A stretch of DNA of 33,662 nucleotides, taken from the IMG/VR virus record IMGVR_UViG_3300048914_000159, positions 1 to 33,662 of that record. One strand, 5' to 3'. The notes below the pieces were generated by a model that ran no database searches, was not told the origin of the DNA, and saw only the letters and a list, made by a program, of their open reading frames with translations. Source of the DNA: a virus. Both the position numbers and the translations under genes were made by a program. Positions 6,101 through 13,460 of the stretch are shown here, piece after piece (within the stretch, counting starts at the first letter, position 1; each line of letters begins with the position of its first letter).

Positions 6101-6358
6101 ATGACACTCAGAGAACAGCTCATATCAGTATCCGATCTGTATGGTGAGGCTCGCGGCATAGGTCGCCAGCGCGTTTCGACGATTGTCCTCAATAGAGGTG
6201 CTTCGTTGGATCTGATCGCAACTGGTCGTGCCGATTTGAATACCGGTACCTTCGAGAAGGCTATGCAGTGGTTTTCGGATAATTGGCCTGATGTTGCTGT
6301 TTGGCCGGCCGATGTGTCTCGCCCGGAGCGATCTTTTGTCGCTGAGGCGGTGGGATGA
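6101..6358 (+). CDS. Cro-position regulator (85 aa)
   Basis: A small protein whose residues 21-60 (RQRVSTIVLNRGASLDLIATG, then FEKAMQWFSDNW) read as helix, short turn and helix of a compact DNA-binding or dimerisation fold. I recall similar proteins just across from the repressor in many rhizobial prophages. The position, first gene rightward from the repressor, is that of cro. No Shine-Dalgarno precedes ATG 6101, and the predicted transcription start is at the ATG, so translation is probably leaderless. The stop overlaps a following small ORF as ATGA. The Cro role is inferred from position; the HTH is not textbook. Confidence 0.75.
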   Translation: MTLREQLISVSDLYGEARGIGRQRVSTIVLNRGASLDLIATGRADLNTGTFEKAMQWFSDNWPDVAVWPADVSRPERSFVAEAVG

Positions 6359-6528
6359 ATAGCGCGAAAATTTCAATTGGCGGCGGTTCATCCTCCCACC
6401 TGTCCGCCACAAGCCGCGCCGCTTGCCGCTGTGCGTGTGGCGCGGCAATTCGGCCGGGACAGACAGTGTCTCGCGGACCGTCCCGGCCGATTTTTTCTTA
6501 CCAGATGTATGCATGCGGACCTCCATGA
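6355..6528 (+). CDS. Small Cys-rich ORF coupled to the Cro-position gene (57 aa)
   Basis: This ORF starts in an ATGA overlap with the preceding stop and encodes a glycine/serine-rich start (MNSAKISIGGGSSSHLS), a CxCxC cluster (Cys24, 26, 28) and the segment IRPGQTVSRGPSRPIF. The cysteines could bind a metal. An intrinsic-terminator-like hairpin lies inside the coding sequence (6450-6496), which is unusual: either the ORF is not translated, or translation modulates termination. The overlap and cysteine pattern favour a real gene, but I recognise no family. Confidence 0.4.
   Translation: MNSAKISIGGGSSSHLSATSRAACRCACGAAIRPGQTVSRGPSRPIFSYQMYACGPP
6450..6496 (+). terminator. Intrinsic terminator-like hairpin (tR1 position)
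   Basis: TCGGCCGGGAC (6450-6460) and GTCCCGGCCGA (6480-6490) pair perfectly over 11 bp and are followed at once by six T residues (6491-6496). The 19-base loop contains its own small stem (AGAC-AGT-GTCT). It points rightward, about 90 bases after the Cro-position gene, like lambda tR1 downstream of cro. It would limit transcription into the downstream early genes unless suppressed. Confidence 0.8.
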
Positions 6529-6559
6529 GCTGAGGACCTGACACTCACATTTCTGAACC

Positions 6560-6576
6560 TTTCCCACGATGGGAAA
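6560..6576. promoter_or_regulatory. Dyad TTTCCC-N5-GGGAAA, copy 1
   Basis: A perfect inverted repeat with 6-bp arms and a 5-bp centre (ACGAT), in the gap before the CP76-like gene. It is unrelated in sequence to the repressor operators, so it is probably the site of another regulator. Confidence 0.55.
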
Positions 6577-6587
6577 CGCACGGGAGA

Positions 6588-6604
6588 TTTCCCGGCGCGG
6601 GAAA
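6588..6604. promoter_or_regulatory. Dyad TTTCCC-N5-GGGAAA, copy 2
   Basis: The same 6-bp arms around a different centre (GGCGC), 28 bp from copy 1 centre to centre and 22 bases before the start of the CP76-like gene. Conservation of the arms but not the centres is typical of a protein-binding site. Confidence 0.55.
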
Positions 6605-6626
6605 CCTTTTGCCCGGAGATACGGCT

Positions 6627-7133
6627 ATGCAGGACACGTTGACCAATGCCTGGTTTCACCAGCTCAAGGCAGCCAATCGGCTGCTGATCAAGAAGAACGG
6701 CGGTATCGAGGCCGCCGCCGATGTCTGCTCTCTTTCGAAAAGTCAGGTCGGCCGGTGTAATGCGGACAGCGATACTGAGCTTTTGCCGATCCCGGCTGTT
6801 CTTCGGCTGGAGGCAGAATGCGGCGATCCGTGCGTCACGCGAGTAATGGCCGGCCTTCACGGCTGCAAGCTGACGGATCCAGAGCAGGTCAACAGCGACG
6901 GAACGTGCCTCGTGCGCGGCTCGCTGGATATCGGCGCCGCTGCCAACGAGTACCAGCGTAACGCCTCAATCGCCTATTCCGACTTGAAGGTGACGAGGCA
7001 GGAAGCGCGACAAGGCATGCGTGATCTGCAGAAGCTCGTTGACGAGGCGAACGAGCAAATGACCCGCTATTCGGAAATCATCGCTCGCGGCGGTGACAAC
7101 TCGCCGGCACTTAAGATCGTCGGCGGGGAGTAG
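6627..7133 (+). CDS. CII/CP76-like phage regulatory protein (168 aa)
   Basis: The start is ATG 6627 with GGAGA six to eight bases upstream; an in-frame TTG at 6609 lacks a site. Residues 1-80 follow the pattern of the phage CII/CP76 regulator family: FHQLKAANRLLIKKNGGIEA, then AADVCSLSKSQVGRC as an HTH whose recognition helix is SLSKSQVGRC, then LPIPAVLRLEAECGDPCVTR. The C-terminal part (residues 120-155) is a long helix likely to oligomerise. It should bind DNA and set the lysis-lysogeny balance or early gene expression. Two TTTCCC dyads just upstream are candidate autoregulatory sites. The family call is moderate. Confidence 0.75.
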   Translation: MQDTLTNAWFHQLKAANRLLIKKNGGIEAAADVCSLSKSQVGRCNADSDTELLPIPAVLRLEAECGDPCVTRVMAGLHGCKLTDPEQVNSDGTCLVRGSLDIGAAANEYQRNASIAYSDLKVTRQEARQGMRDLQKLVDEANEQMTRYSEIIARGGDNSPALKIVGGE

Positions 7134-7138
7134 AGCTG

Positions 7139-7465
7139 TTGGCGCGCCACTTCCACAAGCGGGTCGGCATCACCATCAACGTGCCGGAGGTCGCAAAGGC
7201 GACGCTCGACCGCCAGGCGGCAGCGCGCGGCCTCAGCACGTCGATATGGGCAGGGCAGGTTTTCGATATCGGCTTTGCGGCGATCTGTGCGCGCGAACGC
7301 TCGATGCCCATTACCGATGCGGATCTCGACGCGATCGTCGGTGCGACCTTGCTTCTGTGTTCACGAGACTGGGACATGGCGGCTATCGCGACCGGCCTTG
7401 GCGTTTCCGAAGAGACGATCGCCCGCATTCTCGATGGGTGGCGTGAATACAGGAGGGCGTCGTGA
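7139..7465 (+). CDS. Small HTH-containing phage protein (108 aa), TTG start
   Basis: The start is TTG at 7139, with GGGGAG eight bases upstream. The N-terminal part (residues 10-46) looks like a ribbon-helix-helix-type strand and helices (VGITINVPEVAKATLDRQAA). A C-terminal HTH spans residues 79-101 (DMAAIATGLGVSEETIARIL). I recall proteins of this design as conserved but unnamed in rhizobial phages. It is probably a DNA-binding protein. The stop overlaps the next start as GTGA. Confidence 0.75.
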   Translation: MARHFHKRVGITINVPEVAKATLDRQAAARGLSTSIWAGQVFDIGFAAICARERSMPITDADLDAIVGATLLLCSRDWDMAAIATGLGVSEETIARILDGWREYRRAS

Positions 7466-7695
7466 ACCGATCCTTTCCTTCGATGAGCCAACGCCTGGAT
7501 GATCTCATTCACCGCTCCGGCCTGCGAAATTTCAGGGCGACGGCGCGCCACTATGATGCTGCCGGAACGTTCGATTTCGCCGAGGGCGTCCAGCACCGCG
7601 AAGAGGGTGCTTACGATCGATATGTTCGAGGCATGATCGAAAGCGGTGTCTGCTGGCGCGATCCGCACGCGCGGAGGGCGCTGCGATGGAACTAG
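7462..7695 (+). CDS. Hypothetical protein (77 aa), GTG start
   Basis: GTG 7462 overlaps the previous TGA and has a perfect AGGAGG five bases upstream. The product is small, soluble and basic, with aromatic residues in the middle (FRATARHYDAAGTFDFAEGV) and a C-terminal GVCWRDPHARRALRW. No domain is recognised. It overlaps the methyltransferase start by ten bases, so the two are probably co-translated. Confidence 0.7.
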   Translation: MNRSFPSMSQRLDDLIHRSGLRNFRATARHYDAAGTFDFAEGVQHREEGAYDRYVRGMIESGVCWRDPHARRALRWN

Positions 7696-9143
7696 CCCGT
7701 CACGACCAGTCCGATCTTGCTGCCACGGTAGATCGGGCACGCGCGCTCCTCGACGAGGGCGATTACCAGGCGGCGCTGATGCTGTCTTCCGGCGCGTACG
7801 ATAATGCCAAGGCGGGAGCGGCCTTCGCCAATCGCGTCAAGGCTGGTGAGCAGCTGATCGGCAAGGCGAGGCGCATGCAGGCCGATGCGCTGCTGATCGA
7901 AAGCCGCGCCAAGATCGCGCTCGCCAACCAGGTCGACGAAGCGCAGTCGGCAGGAATGATCGCCGGCAAGGGGCGCCCCAAAAATATTCCCGACGAGAAT
8001 ATTTATACGCTGGAAGATGCGGGCCTGACCGCTAAGCAGTTGCACGAGGCGCGCCAGCTGCGCGACGCCGAGGAGAACGAGCCTGGTATCGTGCAGCGTG
8101 CCATCGAGGCGCGAGTCGAAGCAGGCATGGAGCCAAGCCGCAGAGCGCTAAAACAAGCTGCCGGGCATGCCGTCGGCACGAAGACCGCGACCAAGGAAGA
8201 GCGCGGCGACGATCTGTACGAGACACCGATCGATGCGATGCGGACGCTGCTGGCGCTCGAAAGCTTCGGACTGAACGTGCTGGAACCGAGCGTCGGCCGC
8301 GGCGCGATCCTGCGTCCGCTGGAGGGGGCGGGGTATGAGGTCACGATAGCGGATCTCGTCGACCGCAGCATCACGACACAGCACGGGGAATGCCAGGGCG
8401 TCGGTGACTTCCTGCTCTCGGTTGCGGCCGAAGGCGATTTCGATCTTGTGACCAATCCGCCCTATGGCGTGGCGAATGCCTATGCCGCCTATGCGCTTCG
8501 GACACATAAGCCGCGCAAGATGGCGCTGCTGCTGAACCTCAACTTCATGTGCGGGTTCGAAGATCCTGACCGGTGCTTCGTCATGGACGAGTGCCCGCCG
8601 TCGCGGATCTACGTGTTCACGCGTCGCCTGCCGATGATGCACAGGGATAATTGGACCGGCAACAAGGCGTCCAGCCAAATGAATACCGCGTGGTTCGTCT
8701 GGGAGATGAATGACGACGGGACCTATGGCTCCGGTTCCCCGCAGATCATCCGCGTCGATTGGCAGAAGTTCCAGTCGGCAGAGCCGCTTGCACCTGGTGC
8801 CGGCGGCTTCATTTCGCCGCTGCAGTTCGCCGAGGCTGAGGAAGATTTCACCCGCACCACGCCGCGCAAGACGCTCGACGAACGTATCGGCGAGGAAATG
8901 GCCCGCGCCCTGGTGTGGATCGCCGAACAGGATCGGTTCGACGCTGGCGAGCTGCGGCGCGGGATAGGCGTGCGGCCGTCGGTCGCGGATGCGCTCATCG
9001 CAGATTTCGCGGGCAGGGGGCTGATCTGGGCTGCGGTCGATGACGACGGCTGGCGGATCTCCGAGGCCGGAACGACAGCGCTGCAGGCGACGGCGGCGGT
9101 TCTGCTCGCCAGCCGTGCGGCCGTCGACCAGGTGGCGGCATGA
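7686..9143 (+). CDS. N6-adenine DNA methyltransferase with extra N- and C-terminal domains
   Basis: This 485-aa protein has three parts. Residues 1-165 are helical and contain GKGRPKNIPDEN and DAGLTAKQLHEARQLRDAE, of a type seen in phage ParB-like or DUF3102-like proteins. Residues 170-370 are the methyltransferase: YETP at 178-181, motif I EPSVGRG at 200-206 (AdoMet binding), and catalytic motif IV NPPY at 257-260, typical of amino (N6A) methylation. Residues about 400-470 look like a winged helix (FDAGELRRGIGVRPSVADAL, then GLIWAAVDDDGWRISEAG). It probably methylates phage DNA against host restriction or acts as a regulator. The target sequence is unknown. Overlaps: 10 bases upstream, ATGA downstream. 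Confidence 0.85.
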   Translation: MELARHDQSDLAATVDRARALLDEGDYQAALMLSSGAYDNAKAGAAFANRVKAGEQLIGKARRMQADALLIESRAKIALANQVDEAQSAGMIAGKGRPKNIPDENIYTLEDAGLTAKQLHEARQLRDAEENEPGIVQRAIEARVEAGMEPSRRALKQAAGHAVGTKTATKEERGDDLYETPIDAMRTLLALESFGLNVLEPSVGRGAILRPLEGAGYEVTIADLVDRSITTQHGECQGVGDFLLSVAAEGDFDLVTNPPYGVANAYAAYALRTHKPRKMALLLNLNFMCGFEDPDRCFVMDECPPSRIYVFTRRLPMMHRDNWTGNKASSQMNTAWFVWEMNDDGTYGSGSPQIIRVDWQKFQSAEPLAPGAGGFISPLQFAEAEEDFTRTTPRKTLDERIGEEMARALVWIAEQDRFDAGELRRGIGVRPSVADALIADFAGRGLIWAAVDDDGWRISEAGTTALQATAAVLLASRAAVDQVAA

Positions 9144-9328
9144 CCTTGATCCGATGGCTACTTCGTGTTCGCTTCAGAGGTCCTGATCTGGTTCTCTTCG
9201 TGTACGTCTGGGACCTATGGTCAGACGGCCAATTCTTGCAAGCCGCTGCCCTGTGGACTGCAGGTCTCTTCGTGATCGAGGTTGTTGTTGCCCTCGTCAT
9301 GCTGACCGGAAACGGCGGTGGCGAATGA
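9140..9328 (+). CDS. Small membrane protein (62 aa)
   Basis: ATG 9140 and TGA 9328 both lie in ATGA overlaps with neighbours, which is the main evidence for a real gene. The protein has two hydrophobic stretches, about residues 15-26 (PDLVLFVYVWDL) and 34-57 (AAALWTAGLFVIEVVVALVM), the second long enough for a transmembrane helix. It may be an early inner-membrane protein; no family is recognised. Confidence 0.65.
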   Translation: MTLIRWLLRVRFRGPDLVLFVYVWDLWSDGQFLQAAALWTAGLFVIEVVVALVMLTGNGGGE

Positions 9329-9642
9329 CCACCGATTTCTCTCCCAAAATGCTGCGCGGGTTTCTCAACGCCCGTATCGAGATGGCCGGCTATCGCGCGG
9401 CCTTCCCGGACGAGCGCAAGGGCCTTCGCCGTGGAACGATGACCTTCGACAGGGCGCGGCAGGCAGAGCGCAACGCGATCATGAAGCGCGCCAAGGTCAC
9501 GGATGAGCAATTCGAACTGGCGCTGGCAGGGCGCGTCATTGGTCTGGGGGCGCGCGAGCGTCTTTGGAAGGCGCTGAATGCAGACCCTGCAGCGCATGGC
9601 GTCCGGTTGCTTGCCGGTTCTGGACAGGAGCGTATCCGATGA
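9325..9642 (+). CDS. Hypothetical early protein (105 aa)
   Basis: The start is ATG 9325 in an ATGA overlap; readings from further upstream would run through the membrane protein gene. The protein is basic and helical (MLRGFLNARIEMAGYRAAF, RARQAERNAIMKRAKVTDEQ). The segment VTDEQFELALAGRVIGLGAR could be a divergent HTH. Function is unknown. It is followed by another ATGA junction. Confidence 0.7.
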   Translation: MTTDFSPKMLRGFLNARIEMAGYRAAFPDERKGLRRGTMTFDRARQAERNAIMKRAKVTDEQFELALAGRVIGLGARERLWKALNADPAAHGVRLLAGSGQERIR

Positions 9643-9923
9643 TCGCAGATATCGACCGAGCACGTTTCGCGTCCGATACGTTGGATTGGCTGGAGCGCAA
9701 GAAGCTATCCTATCGGCACGCGTCGACCCGTTACCCGGGCCTGAACCCGGCTTTGCTGTCTCGCGCCTGCAACTGCAAACCGCTCTCGGCAGGGAACATG
9801 CTGCTGGTTTGCAAGGCAATGCAGAAAGACCCGACCTTGTATCTCGTTCTCATCGACCGTCGCCAGCAAAATCAGACTGTTACAGCGATTGGCAAACGTG
9901 AAACATCGGGGGCGGCATCGTGA
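9639..9923 (+). CDS. XRE-like HTH protein (94 aa)
   Basis: The start is ATG 9639 in an ATGA overlap. Residues 14-62 read as a helical DNA-binding domain: TLDWLERKKLSYRHAST, then PGLNPALLSRACNCKPLS in the place of the recognition helix, then NMLLVCKAMQKDP. This is the pattern of a phage-associated XRE-like domain. The C-terminal tail is polar and basic. It is probably a small regulator of early genes. It ends in a GTGA overlap. Confidence 0.7.
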   Translation: MIADIDRARFASDTLDWLERKKLSYRHASTRYPGLNPALLSRACNCKPLSAGNMLLVCKAMQKDPTLYLVLIDRRQQNQTVTAIGKRETSGAAS

Positions 9924-10204
9924 ACCCGATCGTCGATATCCTCGTCGGGCTCGCGACCGATCGCCAGCGGGCGGAATGGCTTTCCACGATACCGCTCGGG
10001 GTCGTCCAGCGTGACGCAGTCGACATCTCCGAGGCCTTACGATTCGCCAAGTTCGAAGCCGGGCGCGCCTATCTCGCGGCGCTCGTCGCTCATGTGAATT
10101 CCGTGCGGATGGAGGACGGGTCGATCCCCGCCGAGACCCGCCAGACAACCGAATATGCCCGCAAGCTGATGTGGGGCGCAGTCAAGCAGGGGGAATCCGA
10201 ATGA
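9920..10204 (+). CDS. Hypothetical protein (94 aa), GTG start
   Basis: The GTG start at 9920 overlaps the previous stop, and the stop overlaps the C5 methyltransferase start as ATGA. The protein is helical (IVDILVGLATDRQRAEWLST, AVDISEALRFAKFEAGRAYL) without a recognised domain. Co-translation with the methyltransferase suggests a shared expression need, not a known function. Confidence 0.7.
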   Translation: MNPIVDILVGLATDRQRAEWLSTIPLGVVQRDAVDISEALRFAKFEAGRAYLAALVAHVNSVRMEDGSIPAETRQTTEYARKLMWGAVKQGESE

Positions 10205-12075
10205 ACATGCACCAGGCGTCGCTCTTCGCGGCCTTGGCGTCCTCGACGCTTCTGGCGGCCGGGCCGGCCGGACCGATCATCATCGACAGCTTTGCCGGGG
10301 GCGGCGGCGCATCGACCGGCATAGAGCAGGCTCTCGGCCGCTCGCCGGATTATGCCATTAACCACAACGCCGCGGCGCTGGCGCTGCATGCCGTCAACCA
10401 CCCGAACACGATCCATCTTTCGGAGAATGTCTACAAGATCGATCCGCTCGACCACCTGCGCGGAAAGCATATCGGGCTCGCCTGGTTCTCGCCGGACTGC
10501 AAGCATTTCTCGAAAGCCAAGGGCGGAAAGCCGGTCTCACGCAACATCCGCGATCTGTGCTGGATCATTCCCGGCTGGGTGGAGCGCATCCAGAAAAGCG
10601 GTGGCAAGGTCGACGTCGTGATGATGGAGAATGTCGAGGAGTTCAAGGATTACGGCCCGCTGATCCAGACCGCCAAGGGCGAGCGCCCGGACCCGGAGCG
10701 CAAGGGCGAGACGTTCCAGAAATGGTGCAAGAAACTCCGCGGCCTCGGCGCAAGGATGGAGATGCGCCAGTTGCGCGGCCGGGACTATGGCGCGCCGACG
10801 ATCCGCAAGCGGCTGTTCATTATCATGCGCTTCGACGGTGAGAAGATCGTGTGGCCGGAGCCGACGCATGGCGCGCTCAACGATCCCGATGTTGTCGCCG
10901 GGCGTAAGCTGCCCTGGCCGATCACTGCCGACAGCATCGATTTCAGCATGCCGTGCCCTTCGATCTTCGAAACCTCTGCCGAGATCTATGCCAAGCACGG
11001 CCTGCGTGCTGTGCGTCCGCTGGCCGACGCTTCAGAGGCTCGAATTGCAAGAGGATTCGATCGATACGTGTTGAAGGCGGCGCGGCCGTTTCTCGTAAAT
11101 CTCACCCATGGCGGCCGTGTCGAGAATATCGACGAGCCAATCAAGACGATTACTGGTGCGCGCCGGGGCGAAAAGGCACTGGTCGCACCGCACATCATGA
11201 CCATGCGCAATGCGCAGAAGCCTTATAGCGGACTGGACGAGCAGACCCACACGATCACGGCCGGCGGGGCTCACCAGATGCTTGTGGCGCCCGTGCTGAC
11301 CTATGCGCAGCAGGGGGGTGGCAATCGGCCGATCGACGGGCAGGCGCACACGATCACCGCGAGCGGAAAGGACCAGAATTCGGTACTCGTCGGCTTCATG
11401 GCGCAGGCGAACAATGACAGCCGGCGTATAGGCGGCGTAAATCCCGGCCGTGGCCTCGACGAGGCGGCTTCGACCATCACGCAGACCGGATCGCACCAGC
11501 AGCTCGTCTCTGCGTATGTGGCGCGCGATTTCGGAACGTCGACCGGGCATGCGGTGGACGTGTCGGCCGGGACAGTGATGCCGGAGGGACAGGGCAAGAG
11601 CAGGCTGATTCTGCCATATCTGCAATCCTACTACGGGACCGGCGATGGCGGCCGCGAGGACGAGCCGTGCCGCACCGTGACGGTGCGTGATAGGTTCGGG
11701 CACATTGAGGCCACGGTCGACGTACCGCCTTTCACCGAGGCGCAGGCAGGCAGGGCGCGGCAGGTCGCTGACTTCCTGAGGGCGCATGGCGTGTGGGACG
11801 AGCGCGAATTCGTCACGGTCGATATAGACGGCGCAACGTTCGTCGTCGTCGATATTGGCATGCGCATGCTGACGCCACGCGAGCTTTACAGCCTGCAGGG
11901 CTTTCCCGCCGACTACCAGATCGACGGCTATGACGACGGCAACAAATGGGTGTCGTTCTCCAAGGAAGTGCAGGTCTCCTGCGTCGGCAACAGCGTGTGC
12001 CCGCCTGTGGCGAAGGCTCTCGTTGCGGCGAACTGCAATCATCTGGCGGTTCAGGAAGAGCGGGTGGCCGCATGA
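10201..12075 (+). CDS. C5-cytosine DNA methyltransferase with six recognition-region repeats
   Basis: A 624-aa enzyme that would make 5-methylcytosine from AdoMet. Motif I is IDSFAGGGGAS (28-38). Motif IV is a variant, FSPDCKHFS, with catalytic Cys100 in PDC instead of PCQ. Motif VI is ENV at 143-145 and motif VIII lies around RGRDYGAPTIRKR (192-204). Motif IX starts at RELYSLQGFP (560-569) and motif X is GNSVCPPVAKAL (596-607). Between VIII and IX lie six modules of 30-40 residues (301-504), each ending in a TIT- or TVT-type core and usually an LVAP-like strand. This region holds the target-recognition domain in the family, so several DNA targets are possible. The MTase is in the early operon with no restriction enzyme nearby, which suits anti-restriction or self-marking. 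Confidence 0.9.
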   Translation: MNMHQASLFAALASSTLLAAGPAGPIIIDSFAGGGGASTGIEQALGRSPDYAINHNAAALALHAVNHPNTIHLSENVYKIDPLDHLRGKHIGLAWFSPDCKHFSKAKGGKPVSRNIRDLCWIIPGWVERIQKSGGKVDVVMMENVEEFKDYGPLIQTAKGERPDPERKGETFQKWCKKLRGLGARMEMRQLRGRDYGAPTIRKRLFIIMRFDGEKIVWPEPTHGALNDPDVVAGRKLPWPITADSIDFSMPCPSIFETSAEIYAKHGLRAVRPLADASEARIARGFDRYVLKAARPFLVNLTHGGRVENIDEPIKTITGARRGEKALVAPHIMTMRNAQKPYSGLDEQTHTITAGGAHQMLVAPVLTYAQQGGGNRPIDGQAHTITASGKDQNSVLVGFMAQANNDSRRIGGVNPGRGLDEAASTITQTGSHQQLVSAYVARDFGTSTGHAVDVSAGTVMPEGQGKSRLILPYLQSYYGTGDGGREDEPCRTVTVRDRFGHIEATVDVPPFTEAQAGRARQVADFLRAHGVWDEREFVTVDIDGATFVVVDIGMRMLTPRELYSLQGFPADYQIDGYDDGNKWVSFSKEVQVSCVGNSVCPPVAKALVAANCNHLAVQEERVAA

Positions 12076-13460
12076 CGACCGGGCCACGACTTTCCATCAT
12101 TCCCGCCTGGATTATCACGGACCCGCGCTTGAAGGGCAAAGATCTGCAGGTGCTGTGCATGCTCGGCCGCAATGCCAACACGCGGCACGGCTGGTGCCGA
12201 CGCAGCCAGGTGCAGCTTTCCAAGGCGCTGGACTGCTCGCGCTCAACCGTCCAGGCGGCAATCAATCGCCTCGTCGAGATCGGTGCGCTGGAGCGCCGTG
12301 AGGTCATCGAGAAGAGCGGCCGTGATAGCGCCCATTGGTATCGTGTTGTTTATGACAGCGTCGTAGACAGCTCTGCGTTCGACGCATGGGATGCCGAGGA
12401 CGAACAGGAATTTGATCCTAATCAGGAGCTTGAAAACAGGGGTACCCCTGCCGGTATATCGGCACCCCCTGCCGATCCAGAGTCGGCACCCCCTGCCGGT
12501 TCTGGACCGGCACCTATTAACGCCTCTTCTCTAACGCCTCCTGATAAACGAAATCAGAGAGAGGCGCGCGAGCGCGGATCTTCGGAAGTTCATGGAACGA
12601 TAAATGCGGCACTCATCAAGCGGGTGCAGAGCTTTTGCACCGGCCACGGCTACCGTGAAGGCGAATGGCCAAAGTGGATGGGCTCCACCATCGGGCATAT
12701 CGCGCAGCAATTCGCCAAGCTCACGGGTGAGCAGCAGGATGCTGCCTGCGCTGGACGTGACGTGTTCCTGGCCAAATGCGAGAGGGACCGAACGAGCAAG
12801 CCCATGCCGGTCGCGAACTATTTCCGCGATCTGGTCTGGGAAATGCTGACGGATGCGGATCGGTCGGCTTTCGCCAGCAAACATGCTGGGCAAGGTGGTC
12901 CTCAGCAGGCCGTGAATGGTCGTATCGCTGCACCGATCTTCGGGCCGGTCTGGTCGATTGCACGGATGATGCCTTTGCTCAATGGTCCAGCGGATGTTGA
13001 ACCCGCCGACCGGGAGAAGGTGCGCAGCTCCTATGAGACGCTGGCGAGCTATAGCCCCAGCCGGGCTGCGGCTTACGCGCAGCGGAAGGGCCTGTGGCTT
13101 GATGCCGACGGCACACTCGTTTTCCCTGATGATTTCGACCAGGTCGAATACGGCAACGCCGTGTTGGCGGAAGGATATCCGGAAGTGAACCGCTTGCACG
13201 AGGCAGCAAAGAACCGGGAGCGGGCGGCGGTAAGCGCGCGTTACGAAGCGCTGAAGGATCTAGTCGAGCCGGTCAAGGTCGGGTCTCAAACGTGGAGCGC
13301 GTGGCGCGAAAAGCATGAGCGGGAAAACTGGCCATGGGTGCCAGACACGGGAACATTCCCGGTCGTCTATTTCCCGAAGGGTGGTCCGGAAGGGCTGAGT
13401 GAATTCGAGCGCGCTGCGCGCTCCATGTTGGATGCGAGGGCAAACGATGATGCAGAATAA
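12072..13460 (+). CDS. Winged-helix replication initiator-like protein (462 aa)
   Basis: The start is ATG 12072 in an ATGA overlap with the methyltransferase. Residues about 20-95 are a winged helix of the HTH_36 kind (GKDLQVLCMLGRNANTRHGW, SQVQLSKALDCSRSTVQAAI, NRLVEIGALERR). A Pro/Ala/Gly-rich linker follows (about 120-150), encoded by 21-24-bp DNA repeats. The C-terminal region is mainly helical, with no helicase or primase motif. The domain order (DNA-binding head, linker with repeats in the DNA, C-terminal partner domain) is that of lambda O. It probably binds the phage origin and recruits host helicase. That role is inferred. Confidence 0.7.
   Translation: MTTGPRLSIIPAWIITDPRLKGKDLQVLCMLGRNANTRHGWCRRSQVQLSKALDCSRSTVQAAINRLVEIGALERREVIEKSGRDSAHWYRVVYDSVVDSSAFDAWDAEDEQEFDPNQELENRGTPAGISAPPADPESAPPAGSGPAPINASSLTPPDKRNQREARERGSSEVHGTINAALIKRVQSFCTGHGYREGEWPKWMGSTIGHIAQQFAKLTGEQQDAACAGRDVFLAKCERDRTSKPMPVANYFRDLVWEMLTDADRSAFASKHAGQGGPQQAVNGRIAAPIFGPVWSIARMMPLLNGPADVEPADREKVRSSYETLASYSPSRAAAYAQRKGLWLDADGTLVFPDDFDQVEYGNAVLAEGYPEVNRLHEAAKNRERAAVSARYEALKDLVEPVKVGSQTWSAWREKHERENWPWVPDTGTFPVVYFPKGGPEGLSEFERAARSMLDARANDDAE
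12441..12514 (+). repeat. Iteron-like repeats inside the initiator gene (candidate phage origin)
   Basis: Two perfect 15-bp copies of CGGCACCCCCTGCCG start at 12460 and 12484. A diverged copy lies before them (TACCCCTGCCGG from 12443) and a partial one after (CGGCACC at 12508). Each full copy is a dyad, CGGCA-N5-TGCCG. Spacing of 21-24 bp is in frame with the gene and about two helical turns. AT-richer sequence follows from 12514. Lambda has its origin iterons inside gene O in the same relative place. Confidence 0.55.

Noticed and set aside
6013-6192. Longer start for the repressor
   Set aside because: It would read through three operators and both promoters; ATG 6012 starts directly before the HTH.
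11032-12087. 351-codon antisense ORF opposite the C5 methyltransferase
   Set aside because: A high-GC shadow ORF; the plus strand has all methyltransferase motifs.
12441-12514. Short repeats as a CRISPR array
   Set aside because: The repeats are 15 bp with 6-9-bp spacers and in-frame coding; they fit iterons or a linker, not CRISPR.
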